Shown here piece after piece: positions 1 through 7,281 of a stretch of 64,000 bases of DNA (positions within the stretch are counted from its first letter, which is position 1; every line of letters begins with the position of its first letter). The notes under the pieces are model-generated. The model saw only the letters and a program-made list of their open reading frames with translations. It had not been told where the DNA came from and searched no databases. The DNA comes from Mariniphaga sp041684965 (lineage in GTDB: Bacteria > Bacteroidota > Bacteroidia > Bacteroidales > Prolixibacteraceae): positions 5,748-69,747 of the forward strand of contig JAWLGR010000025.1 of assembly GCA_041684965.1 (NCBI GenBank), read 5' to 3'. The translations under genes and the position numbers were made by a program.

Positions 1-38
1 GGAGTCCTGGTTGTAAGAACCAGGTGATTTTTCACTTA

Positions 39-117
39 TCAGCGAATCAGGTAACTTCTATGCCATTTTTCTGAATCTCACCCAGGAAACCGGCATCATC
101 CGAATCGAAACAGATTT
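39..117 (-). pseudogene. 3' fragment of an MNT nucleotidyltransferase gene
   Basis: Bases 39-103 match 6123-6187 with one mismatch. At 6123-6187 this sequence is the 3' end of an intact MNT-type nucleotidyltransferase gene on the minus strand. Here only the last dozen or so codons and the stop (47-49) remain, after which similarity ends abruptly. It is a duplicated remnant showing that the small toxin-antitoxin genes of this region have been copied and eroded. Confidence 0.7.
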
Positions 118-206
118 GGGAGAATATTAAAACTATAGAATTCATTAGCAAAATACTAAATTTAAGGATGAATAATAATACTGTAATCAATTAAATGTGA
201 ACTAAA

Positions 207-1274
207 ATGAGCATCAAAAAAGATTTAACCGTACTTTTAGTGCTATTAACCTTTAATATCGCTACTTCATTAATTTTTATTTCATGCCAAAAGGAAGAGG
301 AAATTAAAGTTATGGATACGATGGAAAATGAAATACTTCACGGGAGTATTGAATTTCCGGTTATAACAAAATTTGCAGCAGATGTTTTTGAAATTGATTC
401 GTTGCTGGTTGTAATAACACCGTTTAGCAGTGATGGAATTTTTTCTGTATATTCCAAACACACTGGTCATGAAAAGTTTACTTTAAGAAAACGAGGCAAT
501 GGTCCTGATGAATATTTACAGCCTGGTATCTATAAGTCAGGAAGCAATCTCATATCATTATGGGATACAAATAAAAAGTTTTCTGAGATCAATCCTGTAT
601 TAAACGGGGAAGGGGAAATCACATTCAATTTATTAAGCAGCCGAAAAATAAATCAGGGAGGAATGAAAATTTTTCGCTTCAATCAGGATATGTTGATTTC
701 AAATATTCATCCTCATTCTGGCATGTTTGCATTATTCAATAATCAGGGGGAGATTATTGGAGATTATTTTGGCAAAAGCCCATTGCAAAATGTTTCTGAT
801 AATTATGAAAGGTTCCAGGGACTTATTGCTGTTTCAAGCCAGCAAAAGGTATTTATATATGGTACATCCGACCTTGGTTATCTGTGTGCTTATGAGCTAA
901 ACGAAATGAATCAACCGGTATTAAAATGGGAGTACTACATACATCAAAGACCGTTTTATAAATTTACAAACGAAAATCTTGAGTGGGATGAACAAAATCA
1001 TGTAAAGGGTATTAAAGGAATTCAAATTCATCAAAACAAAATTATTGTTTTATACAGCGGTAAATCTATTTCATTACCTGGCAATAAACCAGAAGGTGCA
1101 TTTTCAGATAACCTGTATGTAATGAATACTGAGGGTGAAATTTTAAAAAAATATAAGTTAGACACTCCTGTATTAAAATGTTATTACTCGGAAAAAGACT
1201 CAGCCTTATATGGAATAACCATTACAGATGACTGGCAGATTGTTAAGTTTCAGGTAGATTTAGGTGCATTATAA
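207..1274 (+). CDS. BF3164-type (TolB-like) 6-bladed beta-propeller lipoprotein
   Basis: A 355-residue predicted lipoprotein. The N-terminus has a charged start, a hydrophobic stretch and a lipobox ending at Cys27 (FISC). The mature part looks like the TolB-like/BF3164 family of Bacteroidota propellers, with the motif RGNGPDEY at about residues 95-102 followed by short strand-rich repeats. It is clearly paralogous to the protein at 15824-16849 across its whole length, including the shared HGSI..FPVIT start and the CYSEKDSALYGITITDDW end. The gene at 1286 follows after 11 bases, so the two are probably co-transcribed. The biological role of this family is unknown; surface or periplasmic location is inferred from the lipobox. 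Confidence 0.85.
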   Translation: MSIKKDLTVLLVLLTFNIATSLIFISCQKEEEIKVMDTMENEILHGSIEFPVITKFAADVFEIDSLLVVITPFSSDGIFSVYSKHTGHEKFTLRKRGNGPDEYLQPGIYKSGSNLISLWDTNKKFSEINPVLNGEGEITFNLLSSRKINQGGMKIFRFNQDMLISNIHPHSGMFALFNNQGEIIGDYFGKSPLQNVSDNYERFQGLIAVSSQQKVFIYGTSDLGYLCAYELNEMNQPVLKWEYYIHQRPFYKFTNENLEWDEQNHVKGIKGIQIHQNKIIVLYSGKSISLPGNKPEGAFSDNLYVMNTEGEILKKYKLDTPVLKCYYSEKDSALYGITITDDWQIVKFQVDLGAL

Positions 1275-1285
1275 AAGTTTCCAAC

Positions 1286-2512
1286 ATGAAAACCAGGTTA
1301 GTTTTTATCCTATTTTGTTTGTGTGGTATTGCCTTTAGTTGTAAGGAAAAGGTACAACCTGCTGATACGGCAGAAATTATCAATGTCAATCCCAATGAAG
1401 CAACGGAAGAAGTTAAATTATCTGAGATTGCAGATTCTGTAAAATGCATCAAATTAGAAACCGGACCTGAATGTGTGATGGGAAGGCTCCATAGCATAAT
1501 AATCAAACGAAAATACATCTATGCCTGGGATGTAAGCCAGCAAACGGTTTTTGTTTTTAACAGGAATAGTAAATTTATAACAAAGCTTGATAAGCAAGGG
1601 AGAGGTCCTGATGAATATCTTCATATCGGCGCTGTATTTATTGATGAAAATGAAGAATATGTTGATATTATTAATTCTGTTAGTGACAACACCAGTATAA
1701 TGAGGTATTCGAATTTAACCTTCAACCTGTTGGAGAAACAACCTATTCCCAAAATATCAGCCAATACCTGCAGACGAATGGGAGATACCTATTATTTTGC
1801 CACACAGCAGATTGAAAACAGAGTAGATGGAAATAATACCAATGCCGGAATATTAGTTGTAAAGGACGGTAAGGTTAAAGGAACTTTGTTTGATAAACAG
1901 ATAGTAACTCATAATTCTTCGTTTTCTCCAAATAGTGAAAGCTTTACAATTAATAACAGTAATGAGTTGTTTGTTTCGGTCATGTATGATAACACCTTCT
2001 ATCAATTGGACGATATGAATGCATATCCCAGATTCACAATTAATTTTGGAAAATACGGTATCGATAATTTAATTGGTCTTAAACCACTTGGAGAACAAAT
2101 AGAGTACATAAAAAAAATAAATGGACTGGCTTCTTTTCCTGTGCTCACTATTAACAATACTGAAATAATTGCATTTTCCTATTATTTCAAACAGGATAAT
2201 AAAGAGCGAATGTTTAGAGAACCTGACTTTCGCCAGTACATTCGGTTAAAGAAGAACAGTAAAGTTTTTCATACAAAAAGAATTAAAAATGACATCACAC
2301 CTTTTCCCGAAAAAATATACCTAAGCTCTTATTTTTTCCAGGTCGCACATGAAGTTTGGAATAAGGATTATTTAGTGGATATTATTTTGCCTCAATACTA
2401 TTTTTCTCCCAATGGTGAAACCCAAATAAATGTAGAAGGCATCGGGCTTTTTTCTATAGAAGATAATCCAATTATTGTTCTGATGAAACTTAAGAAGGAA
2501 TTAAGGCTATAA
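1286..2512 (+). CDS. 6-bladed beta-propeller lipoprotein
   Basis: A 408-residue lipoprotein with signal peptide and lipobox at Cys19 (AFSC). The mature protein starts with an acidic/valine stretch (NVNPNEATEEVKLSEIADSVKCIKLET) typical of Bacteroidota 6-bladed propeller lipoproteins (DUF4934/DUF5128-like), then a strand leading to GRGPDEY at about residues 107-113. It lies 11 bases after the BF3164-type gene and probably shares its transcript. Bases 1418-1684 of this gene are duplicated almost identically at 4072-4338. Function is not known; related genes often sit next to transport or nutrient genes, but no such partner is present here. Confidence 0.85.
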   Translation: MKTRLVFILFCLCGIAFSCKEKVQPADTAEIINVNPNEATEEVKLSEIADSVKCIKLETGPECVMGRLHSIIIKRKYIYAWDVSQQTVFVFNRNSKFITKLDKQGRGPDEYLHIGAVFIDENEEYVDIINSVSDNTSIMRYSNLTFNLLEKQPIPKISANTCRRMGDTYYFATQQIENRVDGNNTNAGILVVKDGKVKGTLFDKQIVTHNSSFSPNSESFTINNSNELFVSVMYDNTFYQLDDMNAYPRFTINFGKYGIDNLIGLKPLGEQIEYIKKINGLASFPVLTINNTEIIAFSYYFKQDNKERMFREPDFRQYIRLKKNSKVFHTKRIKNDITPFPEKIYLSSYFFQVAHEVWNKDYLVDIILPQYYFSPNGETQINVEGIGLFSIEDNPIIVLMKLKKELRL

Positions 2513-2687
2513 AACGAAAATCAATTTGCTGTTCCTAACTTTTTTAATACTCTGTATTTCTAACAGTTTCAAAATGAGCATGAAGCCTAATAAAAATCAG
2601 TTAAAATCAGTCCTTCCGGTATCGAACCATGCTGAAATTTTGTCTTCCATTTCTCCTGGCACTTGTGAAATTGTAATTTCAAAATAT

Positions 2688-2717
2688 TGTACATATATTT
2701 GTACTCTTATTTGTACA
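2688..2717 (+). promoter_or_regulatory. Predicted YefM operator: three TGTAC boxes at 12-base spacing
   Basis: TGTACA at 2688-2693, TGTACT at 2700-2705 and TGTACA at 2712-2717 are exactly 12 bases apart and end 16 bases before the yefM start codon. In Escherichia coli, YefM and the YefM-YoeB complex bind TGTACA cores spaced 12 bp centre to centre, so this is a likely autoregulatory operator. The third box and binding here are inferred. Confidence 0.75.
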
Positions 2718-2733
2718 GTAAAATTGAAAAAAT

Positions 2734-2988
2734 ATGCTGACTACAACACTTTCAGATTTTAGAAAGAATATCAAGAAATATCTTGATAATGTAACATCAG
2801 ATTTCGAAACCTTAATTATCAACAGAGGAAAGGATTCCGGAGTGGTTGTTATGTCTCTTGATGAATACAATTCATTAAATGCGACACAACATGAATTATC
2901 TTCAAAGACTAATGAAAAGAGACTCGATTCTGCAATAGAAAAACTAAAAGCCGGTAATTCATTTCAAAAAGACTTGCTGAATCAATGA
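2734..2988 (+). CDS. yefM: Type II antitoxin, Phd/YefM family
   Basis: An 84-residue protein with the YefM N-terminal DNA-binding and dimerisation pattern (SDFRKNIKKYLDNV, then INRGKDSGVVVMSLDEYNSL) and a charged C-terminal tail that would bind the toxin. The family neutralises YoeB/RelE-type ribosome-dependent mRNA interferases and represses its own operon. The TGTAC boxes upstream fit autoregulation. The toxin gene follows only after about 140 bases, whereas yefM and yoeB usually overlap or nearly touch, so something has been inserted between them. Confidence 0.9.
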   Translation: MLTTTLSDFRKNIKKYLDNVTSDFETLIINRGKDSGVVVMSLDEYNSLNATQHELSSKTNEKRLDSAIEKLKAGNSFQKDLLNQ

Positions 2989-3129
2989 AACAGGCATAAT
3001 CGGTCGAACATTTAAGGTATTGAGAATATTACCCATGCAAGCCCGCCTGAAATTAAAAACAGTTATACGGGTATCGAAGGCGAGGTGTTTTATCAGCAGC
3101 ATACACAACATATTAACTTTTATATCCAA

Positions 3130-3387
3130 GTGAAATATACATTTGTTGATGAGTCCTGGGAAGATTATCTTTATTGGCAAAGAACCGACAAGAAAATGCT
3201 CAAAAGGATAAATGATTTGTTAAAAGACATCTCACGAAATCCTTTTTCGGGAATAGGAAAACCCGAACCTTTAAAATTTAAATACAAAGGATTTTGGTCA
3301 CGAAGAATAAACGATGAACACCGATTAATATATCAGGTAAAAGAGAATGAAATTTTGATTGCCAAATGCAGATATCATTATGATTAA
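3130..3387 (+). CDS. yoeB: Type II toxin, Txe/YoeB family mRNA interferase
   Basis: An 85-residue YoeB-like protein when read from the GTG at 3130 (VKYTFVDESWEDYLYWQ), which matches the usual family start and length. An upstream in-frame ATG at 3085 would add 15 residues not typical of the family. The C-terminus has the characteristic KGFWSRRINDEHRLIY and CRYHYD segments containing the Glu, Arg, His and Tyr residues used for ribosome-dependent mRNA cleavage. All appear intact, so the toxin is probably active. The spacing from yefM is unusually large, so it may need its own translation signal. Confidence 0.88.
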   Translation: MKYTFVDESWEDYLYWQRTDKKMLKRINDLLKDISRNPFSGIGKPEPLKFKYKGFWSRRINDEHRLIYQVKENEILIAKCRYHYD

Positions 3388-3485
3388 AAACTAAAATCAT
3401 GTGGTAAAAAGAGCTATATATAATAGTGGTACAGCGGCTAATTTAATCGCTGTTCTTCGCAGCAACACCGCCAATTCATTTTCCC

Positions 3486-3720
3486 GAATCGTTTTTTTGC
3501 CGATTCAGGCATCTTGAAAGCTTTTCAACCGACTTTATAAATAGCCTTAGAATATTTCGCTTTCATAGTCCCGGCCACTTTTCAAATTCCTCCTTTTCCT
3601 TGTCTTTGACTATTTTTTTTCCTTCGGGAAAGGTTTTACCAGGTAGGAATAGAGTTCGAAATCCCGGATATCTTCAGCCAGTTTATCCAGGGAACTTTCG
3701 ATTAGCACTTTTAGGTTTGT
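3486..3720 (-). pseudogene. Decayed RHH antitoxin/RelE-like toxin module, copy 1
   Basis: This segment aligns with 5540-5780 through the same landmarks: the toxin start region, the overlapping antitoxin stop, and the antitoxin C-terminal half. Read on the minus strand, the antitoxin end can be followed to a TGA at 3563-3565 overlapping the toxin ATG, but a frameshift occurs near 3635 and the antitoxin 5' half is missing beyond about 3720. Only about 25 codons of the toxin survive, with an early stop. It is a dead duplicate of the module at 5321-5863. Confidence 0.7.
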
Positions 3721-3849
3721 TATTTTTTTTTTTAAGCGAGAAATTAAATTCGCTCCCAATCCGGATTTTTTAATTTTCATATAATTAATACTGCATACCG
3801 TTCATTTGTGGCGACCCACTCCGGGGTCGGTTATCTGCTTTTTCACATC

Positions 3850-3989
3850 TTCTATAGACATATGACCCCATCCGGGGTCAATTCACGTGCGGCATTTCAA
3901 ATTACAGATGTGCAGCTGGCGATACATGTTTATCGGCCGAATATTATCCGGTACAATCCAGAACTCAGAGAGGTCACACGTCTGTAGAA
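3850..3989. mobile_element. MITE-like element, copy 1 (140 bp)
   Basis: A non-coding element bounded by 18-base terminal inverted repeats: TTCTATAGACATATGACC at 3850-3867 and its complement (15 of 18 matching) at 3972-3989. The interior is homologous to the element at 6923-7067 (shared blocks such as GGGGTCAATTCACGTGCGGC and TACATGTTTATCGG). No open reading frame is present. The size, inverted ends and dispersed copies suggest a miniature inverted-repeat transposable element. No flanking target duplication could be recognised. Confidence 0.6.
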
Positions 3990-4071
3990 AAGGAAATCCC
4001 CATGATCTCTGACCGGTGGGGGCGTACCTTATTTGAAAAAATCACAATGTCATTCTGCAAGTTGTCAGATC

Positions 4072-4338
4072 TTATCTGAGATTGCAGATTCTGTAAAATG
4101 CATCAAATTAGAAACCGGACCTGAATGTGTGATGGGAAGGCTCCATAGCATTATAATCAAACGAAAATACATCTATGCCTGGGATATAAGCCTGCAAACG
4201 GTTTTTGTTTTTAACAGGCATGGTAAATTTATAGCAAAACTTGATAAGCAAGGCAGGGGGCCGGATGAATATCTTCATATCGGCGCTGTATTTATTGATG
4301 AAAATGAAGAATATGTTGATATTATTAATTCTGTTAGT
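4072..4338 (+). pseudogene. Duplicated internal fragment of the propeller lipoprotein gene
   Basis: These 267 bases align without gaps to 1418-1684 inside the propeller lipoprotein gene, with only a few substitutions. The reading frame is open and encodes the strand from LSEIADSVKC through GRGPDEY to DIINSVS, but has neither a signal peptide nor the remaining blades. Similarity starts and stops sharply at both ends. The low divergence implies a recent duplication; a functional product is unlikely because export signals are absent. Confidence 0.85.
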
Positions 4339-4368
4339 TGTTTAAGAAATAACAACCGCTAAACGAAT

Positions 4369-4481
4369 GGCTGTATAAAATTGTTGGGGAGTTCGGAGCT
4401 ACTTCATTATCAAGGCACAATGAACTTTGATGCGAGAACAGAAGCTCGAATTACCACTTCGCCCCCAATGTTTTATGACCG
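4369..4481. repeat. Long imperfect inverted repeat, cassette-boundary-like (A)
   Basis: An arm at 4369-4390 (GGCTGTATAAAATTGTTGGG...) is complementary with a few mismatches to 4461-4481, enclosing about 70 bases. It lies directly downstream of the minus-strand PIN module. TGTTGTGCCG occurs at 4485-4494, and its inverse (CGGCACAACA) near 5180 on the other side of the module. Similar structures follow or precede other small modules at 11347-11454 and 18283-18419. The function is unknown. Confidence 0.5.
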
Positions 4482-4500
4482 AGTGTTGTGCCGACGTGCT

Positions 4501-4911
4501 TTATTTCAATTCTTCAATGAAATCCGTCCAAGTAATAATTTTTGTTTTCTTGATTTTCTTAATAACAAGTAAGTCTGAATCACCTGTAATTAAATAACCA
4601 GCCTTGCCGTCAATAGCCAGATTTAATATAAAATTGTCTTTAAAATCTCTACATTCCTCAGTTTTGGAAGATACTTCTATCAATTTACCATACTTGTCAA
4701 AAAGTCTTAACAGGTCTGATATTTTTTCATCAGTAAAATAGTTCTCAAATTTTGGTCTTTTGGCTACCGTTAAGAATTCTTCAATCAGTTCTTTTGAAAA
4801 AATCAATTTGACCTTTCCGTCAAATAATAATTCATCAATAAAATCAAGTCGTTTTGAAATAATAAAACTAATCTAAAGGTTAGTATCTAAAATCACTTTC
4901 TTACTTCTCAT
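4501..4911 (-). pseudogene. PIN-domain toxin with an in-frame amber stop
   Basis: From the ATG at 4909-4911 the protein would be 136 residues: MRSKKVILDTNL, then TAG at codon 13 (4873-4875), then ISFIISKRLDFIDELLF and a typical PIN C-terminal half (DFKDNFILNLAIDGKAGYLITGDSDLL). The first acidic residue (ILDTN) and the later acidic cluster are kept. Family members often have Trp or another residue at the stop position, so one TGG-to-TAG change is the simplest explanation. The start overlaps the antitoxin gene by 11 bases, as in functional pairs. The toxin is probably inactive unless the stop is read through or the protein reinitiates at 4806. Confidence 0.75.
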
Positions 4912-5116
4912 ATCGAGCTTTTCTAAAAGACTCAACCTCTGCGGTAATTTCTTCCAGAGATGGAGCATTATCAGAATTTATCCTGAATTTATCTAATAAT
5001 TCTTTAAAATCAGATTTTACTTTATCTTTTCTGATTCTAATCAAGTCTAAATCGGCCAAGTCTTTAAGTAGTGATTTAACTTTTGGATTTAATATGTCAA
5101 TTCTTACTGTTTCCAT
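4901..5116 (-). CDS. Antitoxin partner of the PIN toxin
   Basis: A 71-residue acidic/basic helical protein (METVRIDILNPKVKSLLKDLADLDLIRI at the start, ESFRKARYEK at the end). It resembles the short antitoxins paired with COG1569-type PIN toxins, with an N-terminal strand-helix DNA-binding part and a charged C-terminal tail. Its 3' end overlaps the PIN start by 11 bases, indicating translational coupling. The gene is intact although its toxin is interrupted. The exact antitoxin family is not certain. Confidence 0.75.
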   Translation of the reverse strand: METVRIDILNPKVKSLLKDLADLDLIRIRKDKVKSDFKELLDKFRINSDNAPSLEEITAEVESFRKARYEK

Positions 5117-5132
5117 TATTATCCATTTTTAT

Positions 5133-5140
5133 CAAAGATA
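5133..5140 (-). promoter_or_regulatory. -7 promoter element of the PIN module
   Basis: On the minus strand TATCTTTG lies 16 bases before the antitoxin start and fits the Bacteroidota TAnnTTTG -7 consensus. No convincing -33 TTTG is seen at the expected distance. Confidence 0.45.
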
Positions 5141-5320
5141 CAAAATTTATCATTTAAGCACGAATGTTCTGTCAGCATGCGGCACAACAAGGCGATCTAT
5201 TGCACTTCGTTTTATCCTTGTCATTAAAAATCATGTTTGGAATACAATTAAAGTACGATATCATAAATAACATCCAACAACTAAATAATGATAAAAGTAA
5301 ATTGAATCATCGACCAATAA

Positions 5321-5625
5321 CTATTGATCTTTCTTCTTCAGGTTTTCCATTACCCGTTTATCGTATGCCTGACCTCGTGGAACCAAATATTCAAAAACTA
5401 CTGTATTTTCTTCATTTTCAATTCGAAGAAAAATAAATGCACGTAAATGACCAATTTTTAAACGATAAATATTTTTATAACCGGTTAATCTTTTACCATC
5501 GCTTAGCTGCTCCGGTTTATCAGCCTTAAGGGTTTGTATAATCGTTTTTTTACCGATTCAGGCATCTTGCCTGAAAGCTTTTGAAACCGACTTTACAAAA
5601 AGCCTGGAGTATTCCACTTTCATAG
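5321..5625 (-). pseudogene. RelE/ParE-like toxin pseudogene, copy 2
   Basis: Reading from the ATG at 5623-5625 gives MKVEYSRLFVKSVSKAFRQ, then two nearby compensating frameshifts and a TGA around KMPESVKKR, then an uninterrupted RelE/ParE-type body (IIQTLKADKPEQL, GYKNIYRLKIGHLRAFIFLRI, VVFEYLVPRGQAYDKR) to a stop at 5321-5323. The body is clearly of the RelE/ParE superfamily. The ATG overlaps the ancestral antitoxin stop, as expected for an operon. A decayed second copy of the 5' part lies at 3486-3565. The damage makes an active toxin unlikely. Confidence 0.75.
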
Positions 5626-5863
5626 CCCCAGCCACTTTTCAAATTCCTCTTTTTCCTTGCCTTTTACTATTTCTTTTCCCTGTGGGAATGTTTTTTACCA
5701 GGTAGGAATAGAGTTCGGAATCCTGAATGTCTTCGGCCAACTTATCCAGGGAATTTTCAATGAGCGCTTTAAGGTTGGTTCCTTCTTCTGCCGCTTTTAC
5801 CGATAATACCCGGAATGTTTTTTCATCCAGGTCAATAATTTTCCGCTTACGCATACTGGTCAT
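5623..5863 (-). pseudogene. RHH-like antitoxin with C-terminal frameshift, copy 2
   Basis: The open frame 5639-5863 encodes 74 residues starting MTSMRKRKIIDLDEKTFRVLSVKAAEEGTNLKALIENSL, a ribbon-helix-helix-like N-terminus. After IPTGK a one-base insertion in an A run (near 5676) shifts the frame. In the original frame the protein would continue EIVKGKEKEEFEKWLGL and end at 5623, overlapping the toxin start. The DNA-binding part is intact and could still repress the operon, but the toxin-binding tail is changed. Homologous sequence lies at 3563-3720. Confidence 0.7.
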
Positions 5864-6130
5864 TTATTTATTTTTTAGCAAAGGATTCCAATTTGTTGTT
5901 TGTTGTTTGTTGTCTATCAGAAGCTCTCATGGAATTTTGGGAGATTATTTTTTTATGAAATGATGAATTTGAGAAGGAAGGATAATCCCACATTCAAAAA
6001 AACTCATTTCCGAAATCATTTTTCGAACCTTAACATTAAAACGCTGAAACAATAAAACATTTAAACTTCTTTCCAAGACAATGAACATCGAACAACAACC
6101 AACATGAACCTTATAAACTATTTCAGCGAA
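5864..6130. other. Intergenic stretch with TTGTTG microrepeat
   Basis: No gene is seen. The stretch contains a short TTGTT(TG)-type microrepeat around 5892-5912 and a later CAACAACCAACA segment. It presumably holds the promoter of the antitoxin at 5863, but no clear TAnnTTTG element was identified. Confidence 0.4.
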
Positions 6131-6433
6131 TCAGGTAACTTCTATGCCATTTTTCTGAATCTCACCCAGGAAACCCGCATCATCCGATTCTTTTTCTATG
6201 AGTACAGGTTCTATCCTGTCGTCGATTTGCCGGCGTAATTTCCACAGAAGCGGATGAATTGAAAAAAAATCACCTTCTATTTTATTTACTACAACCGCTA
6301 CGTCAATATCACTATCTTTCCGGTTTGTATCTGTTGCATACGAACCGAAAAGATAAACATTTTCTATCTGAAAGTATTCCTGAAGCAATAAACGATATTG
6401 CCTGACTTTTTCTATAGCTTCTCTTTTATCCAT
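6131..6433 (-). CDS. MNT-type nucleotidyltransferase (antitoxin of HEPN/MNT pair 1)
   Basis: About 100 residues from the ATG at 6431-6433 (MDKREAIEKVRQYR); an ATG further upstream lies inside the preceding HEPN gene and is less likely. It has the minimal nucleotidyltransferase motif: Gly30-Ser31 in LFGSY and Asp42/Asp44 in SDIDVAV. In HEPN/MNT systems such proteins inactivate the HEPN toxin by nucleotidylating it. The start lies inside the 3' end of the ancestral HEPN frame, so the pair was translationally coupled. It is closely related to the MNT at 7659, with the same motif positions. Confidence 0.85.
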   Translation of the reverse strand: MDKREAIEKVRQYRLLLQEYFQIENVYLFGSYATDTNRKDSDIDVAVVVNKIEGDFFSIHPLLWKLRRQIDDRIEPVLIEKESDDAGFLGEIQKNGIEVT

Positions 6434-6797
6434 GCCTGCAGGCTTTTTGTATTGTGAATCAGCTCCCTGCATATAGAATCGGAAAGGCTTCCAAGCAATC
6501 TTTCTTTATGCGAAGGATAACGGGCTTAATATTTAAAGGTTCAACCTGGTCAATAAATTCTTTCTGAGTATCAGAAAACATTTCATAAAATCCACCCTGC
6601 TTTGCAATATAGGACAGACTATGTGAAAATAGTGCGGTATCTTTTTTTAGTCTGGCAAAATATGCTTTGAAGGCTTTTTCAATCGTTTGATGACACATGA
6701 AGCCAACATACAGATATCTTTTGCCGGATAGCATTGCTTCAGCCGTTTCCAGGTCATAATCAGAAAGATCAATCCAGTATTTAACTTTCCTGTCCAT
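6412..6797 (-). pseudogene. HEPN-domain protein with frameshift (pair 1)
   Basis: The open frame 6459-6797 encodes 112 residues with a HEPN core (DYDLETAEAMLSGKRYLYVGFMCHQTIEKAFKAYF). After EPLNIK (near 6533) the frame is shifted. In the neighbouring frame the expected conserved continuation appears (ARYPSHKERLLGSLSDSI, then IHNTKSLQAWIKEKL) and ends at 6412, overlapping the MNT start. The ARYP segment is conserved in this HEPN class. A single-base indel therefore replaces the C-terminal third with unrelated residues and probably disables the protein, unless it is a sequencing error. Confidence 0.75.
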
Positions 6798-6854
6798 TAA
6801 TTAACCAATAATAGAATTCAAATATAAGCTATTAATATGAAACGAGCGCCGTTT

Positions 6855-6880
6855 CTCCCCCCGCGCAGCAGCGGGGGGAG
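6855..6880. repeat. GC-rich hairpin
   Basis: CTCCCCCCGCGC at 6855 pairs with GCGGGGGGAG ending at 6880 around a short CAGCA loop. It is strikingly GC-rich in an A+T-rich neighbourhood. It lies upstream of the HEPN gene and beside the MITE-like element. Confidence 0.5.
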
Positions 6881-6922
6881 TTTCAATGTTCGAGGGGGGT
6901 CTGTTATCTTCTTTTTCGAATC

Positions 6923-7067
6923 TTCTACAAACATGTGACCCAATCCGGGGTCAATTCACGTGCGGCATTTCAAATTATAAATGTACCATTAGCTGGCAAT
7001 ACATGTTTATCGGTCGAATATTATGCCGGTGTATTCCTGACCACAGCGAGGTCACATGTCTATAGAA
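6923..7067. mobile_element. MITE-like element, copy 2 (145 bp)
   Basis: Terminal inverted repeats TTCTACAAACATGTGACC (6923-6940) and the complement of TTCTATAGACATGTGACC (7050-7067) match at 16 of 18 positions. The interior aligns with the element at 3850-3989. Some similarity continues about 25 bases to the left of both copies, so the true left edge may lie further out. Open frames here are too short and unconserved to be genes. Confidence 0.6.
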
Positions 7068-7085
7068 AAGGTCCCCCCCCCAGCC

Positions 7086-7120
7086 CCCGCTGCCCCGCGA
7101 TTGCATTGCGCGGCAGCGGG
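7086..7120. repeat. GC-rich hairpin with 8-base loop
   Basis: CCCGCTGCCCCGCG and GCGCGGCAGCGGG form a near-perfect 13-14 bp stem around ATTGCATT. It directly follows the MITE-like copy 2. The base composition is unlike the surroundings, suggesting an inserted palindromic repeat rather than a terminator, since no T run follows. Confidence 0.5.
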
Positions 7121-7281
7121 AATAGAGGCAATTTCCACCAGCTTATTCTGAGGGAACCCTGCAATTACGATGAAGCTGTATTCTCCGGATTGATTTTTGA
7201 ATTCAGGTTCTGCCACTGAAAAATGAAGATTGTATGTATTCTGATACCAATCGTTTAGCTATCTTTGATTGAAAATTGTTT

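Noticed and set aside
2526..2762. 78-codon open frame between the propeller gene and yefM
   Set aside because: It overlaps the yefM operator and start, has only a signal-like first dozen residues and no recognisable mature part. A nearby out-of-frame ATG (2629) also begins a signal-like peptide but stops after 15 codons.
4339..4500. Classical integron attC site
   Set aside because: A long imperfect inverted repeat exists, but the GTTRRRY/RYYYAAC core sites are not found in the right places and no IntI-type integrase is present.
6935..7219. 94-codon open frame over the MITE-like element
   Set aside because: It runs through the inverted ends and the GC-rich hairpin and is not open in the other copy.
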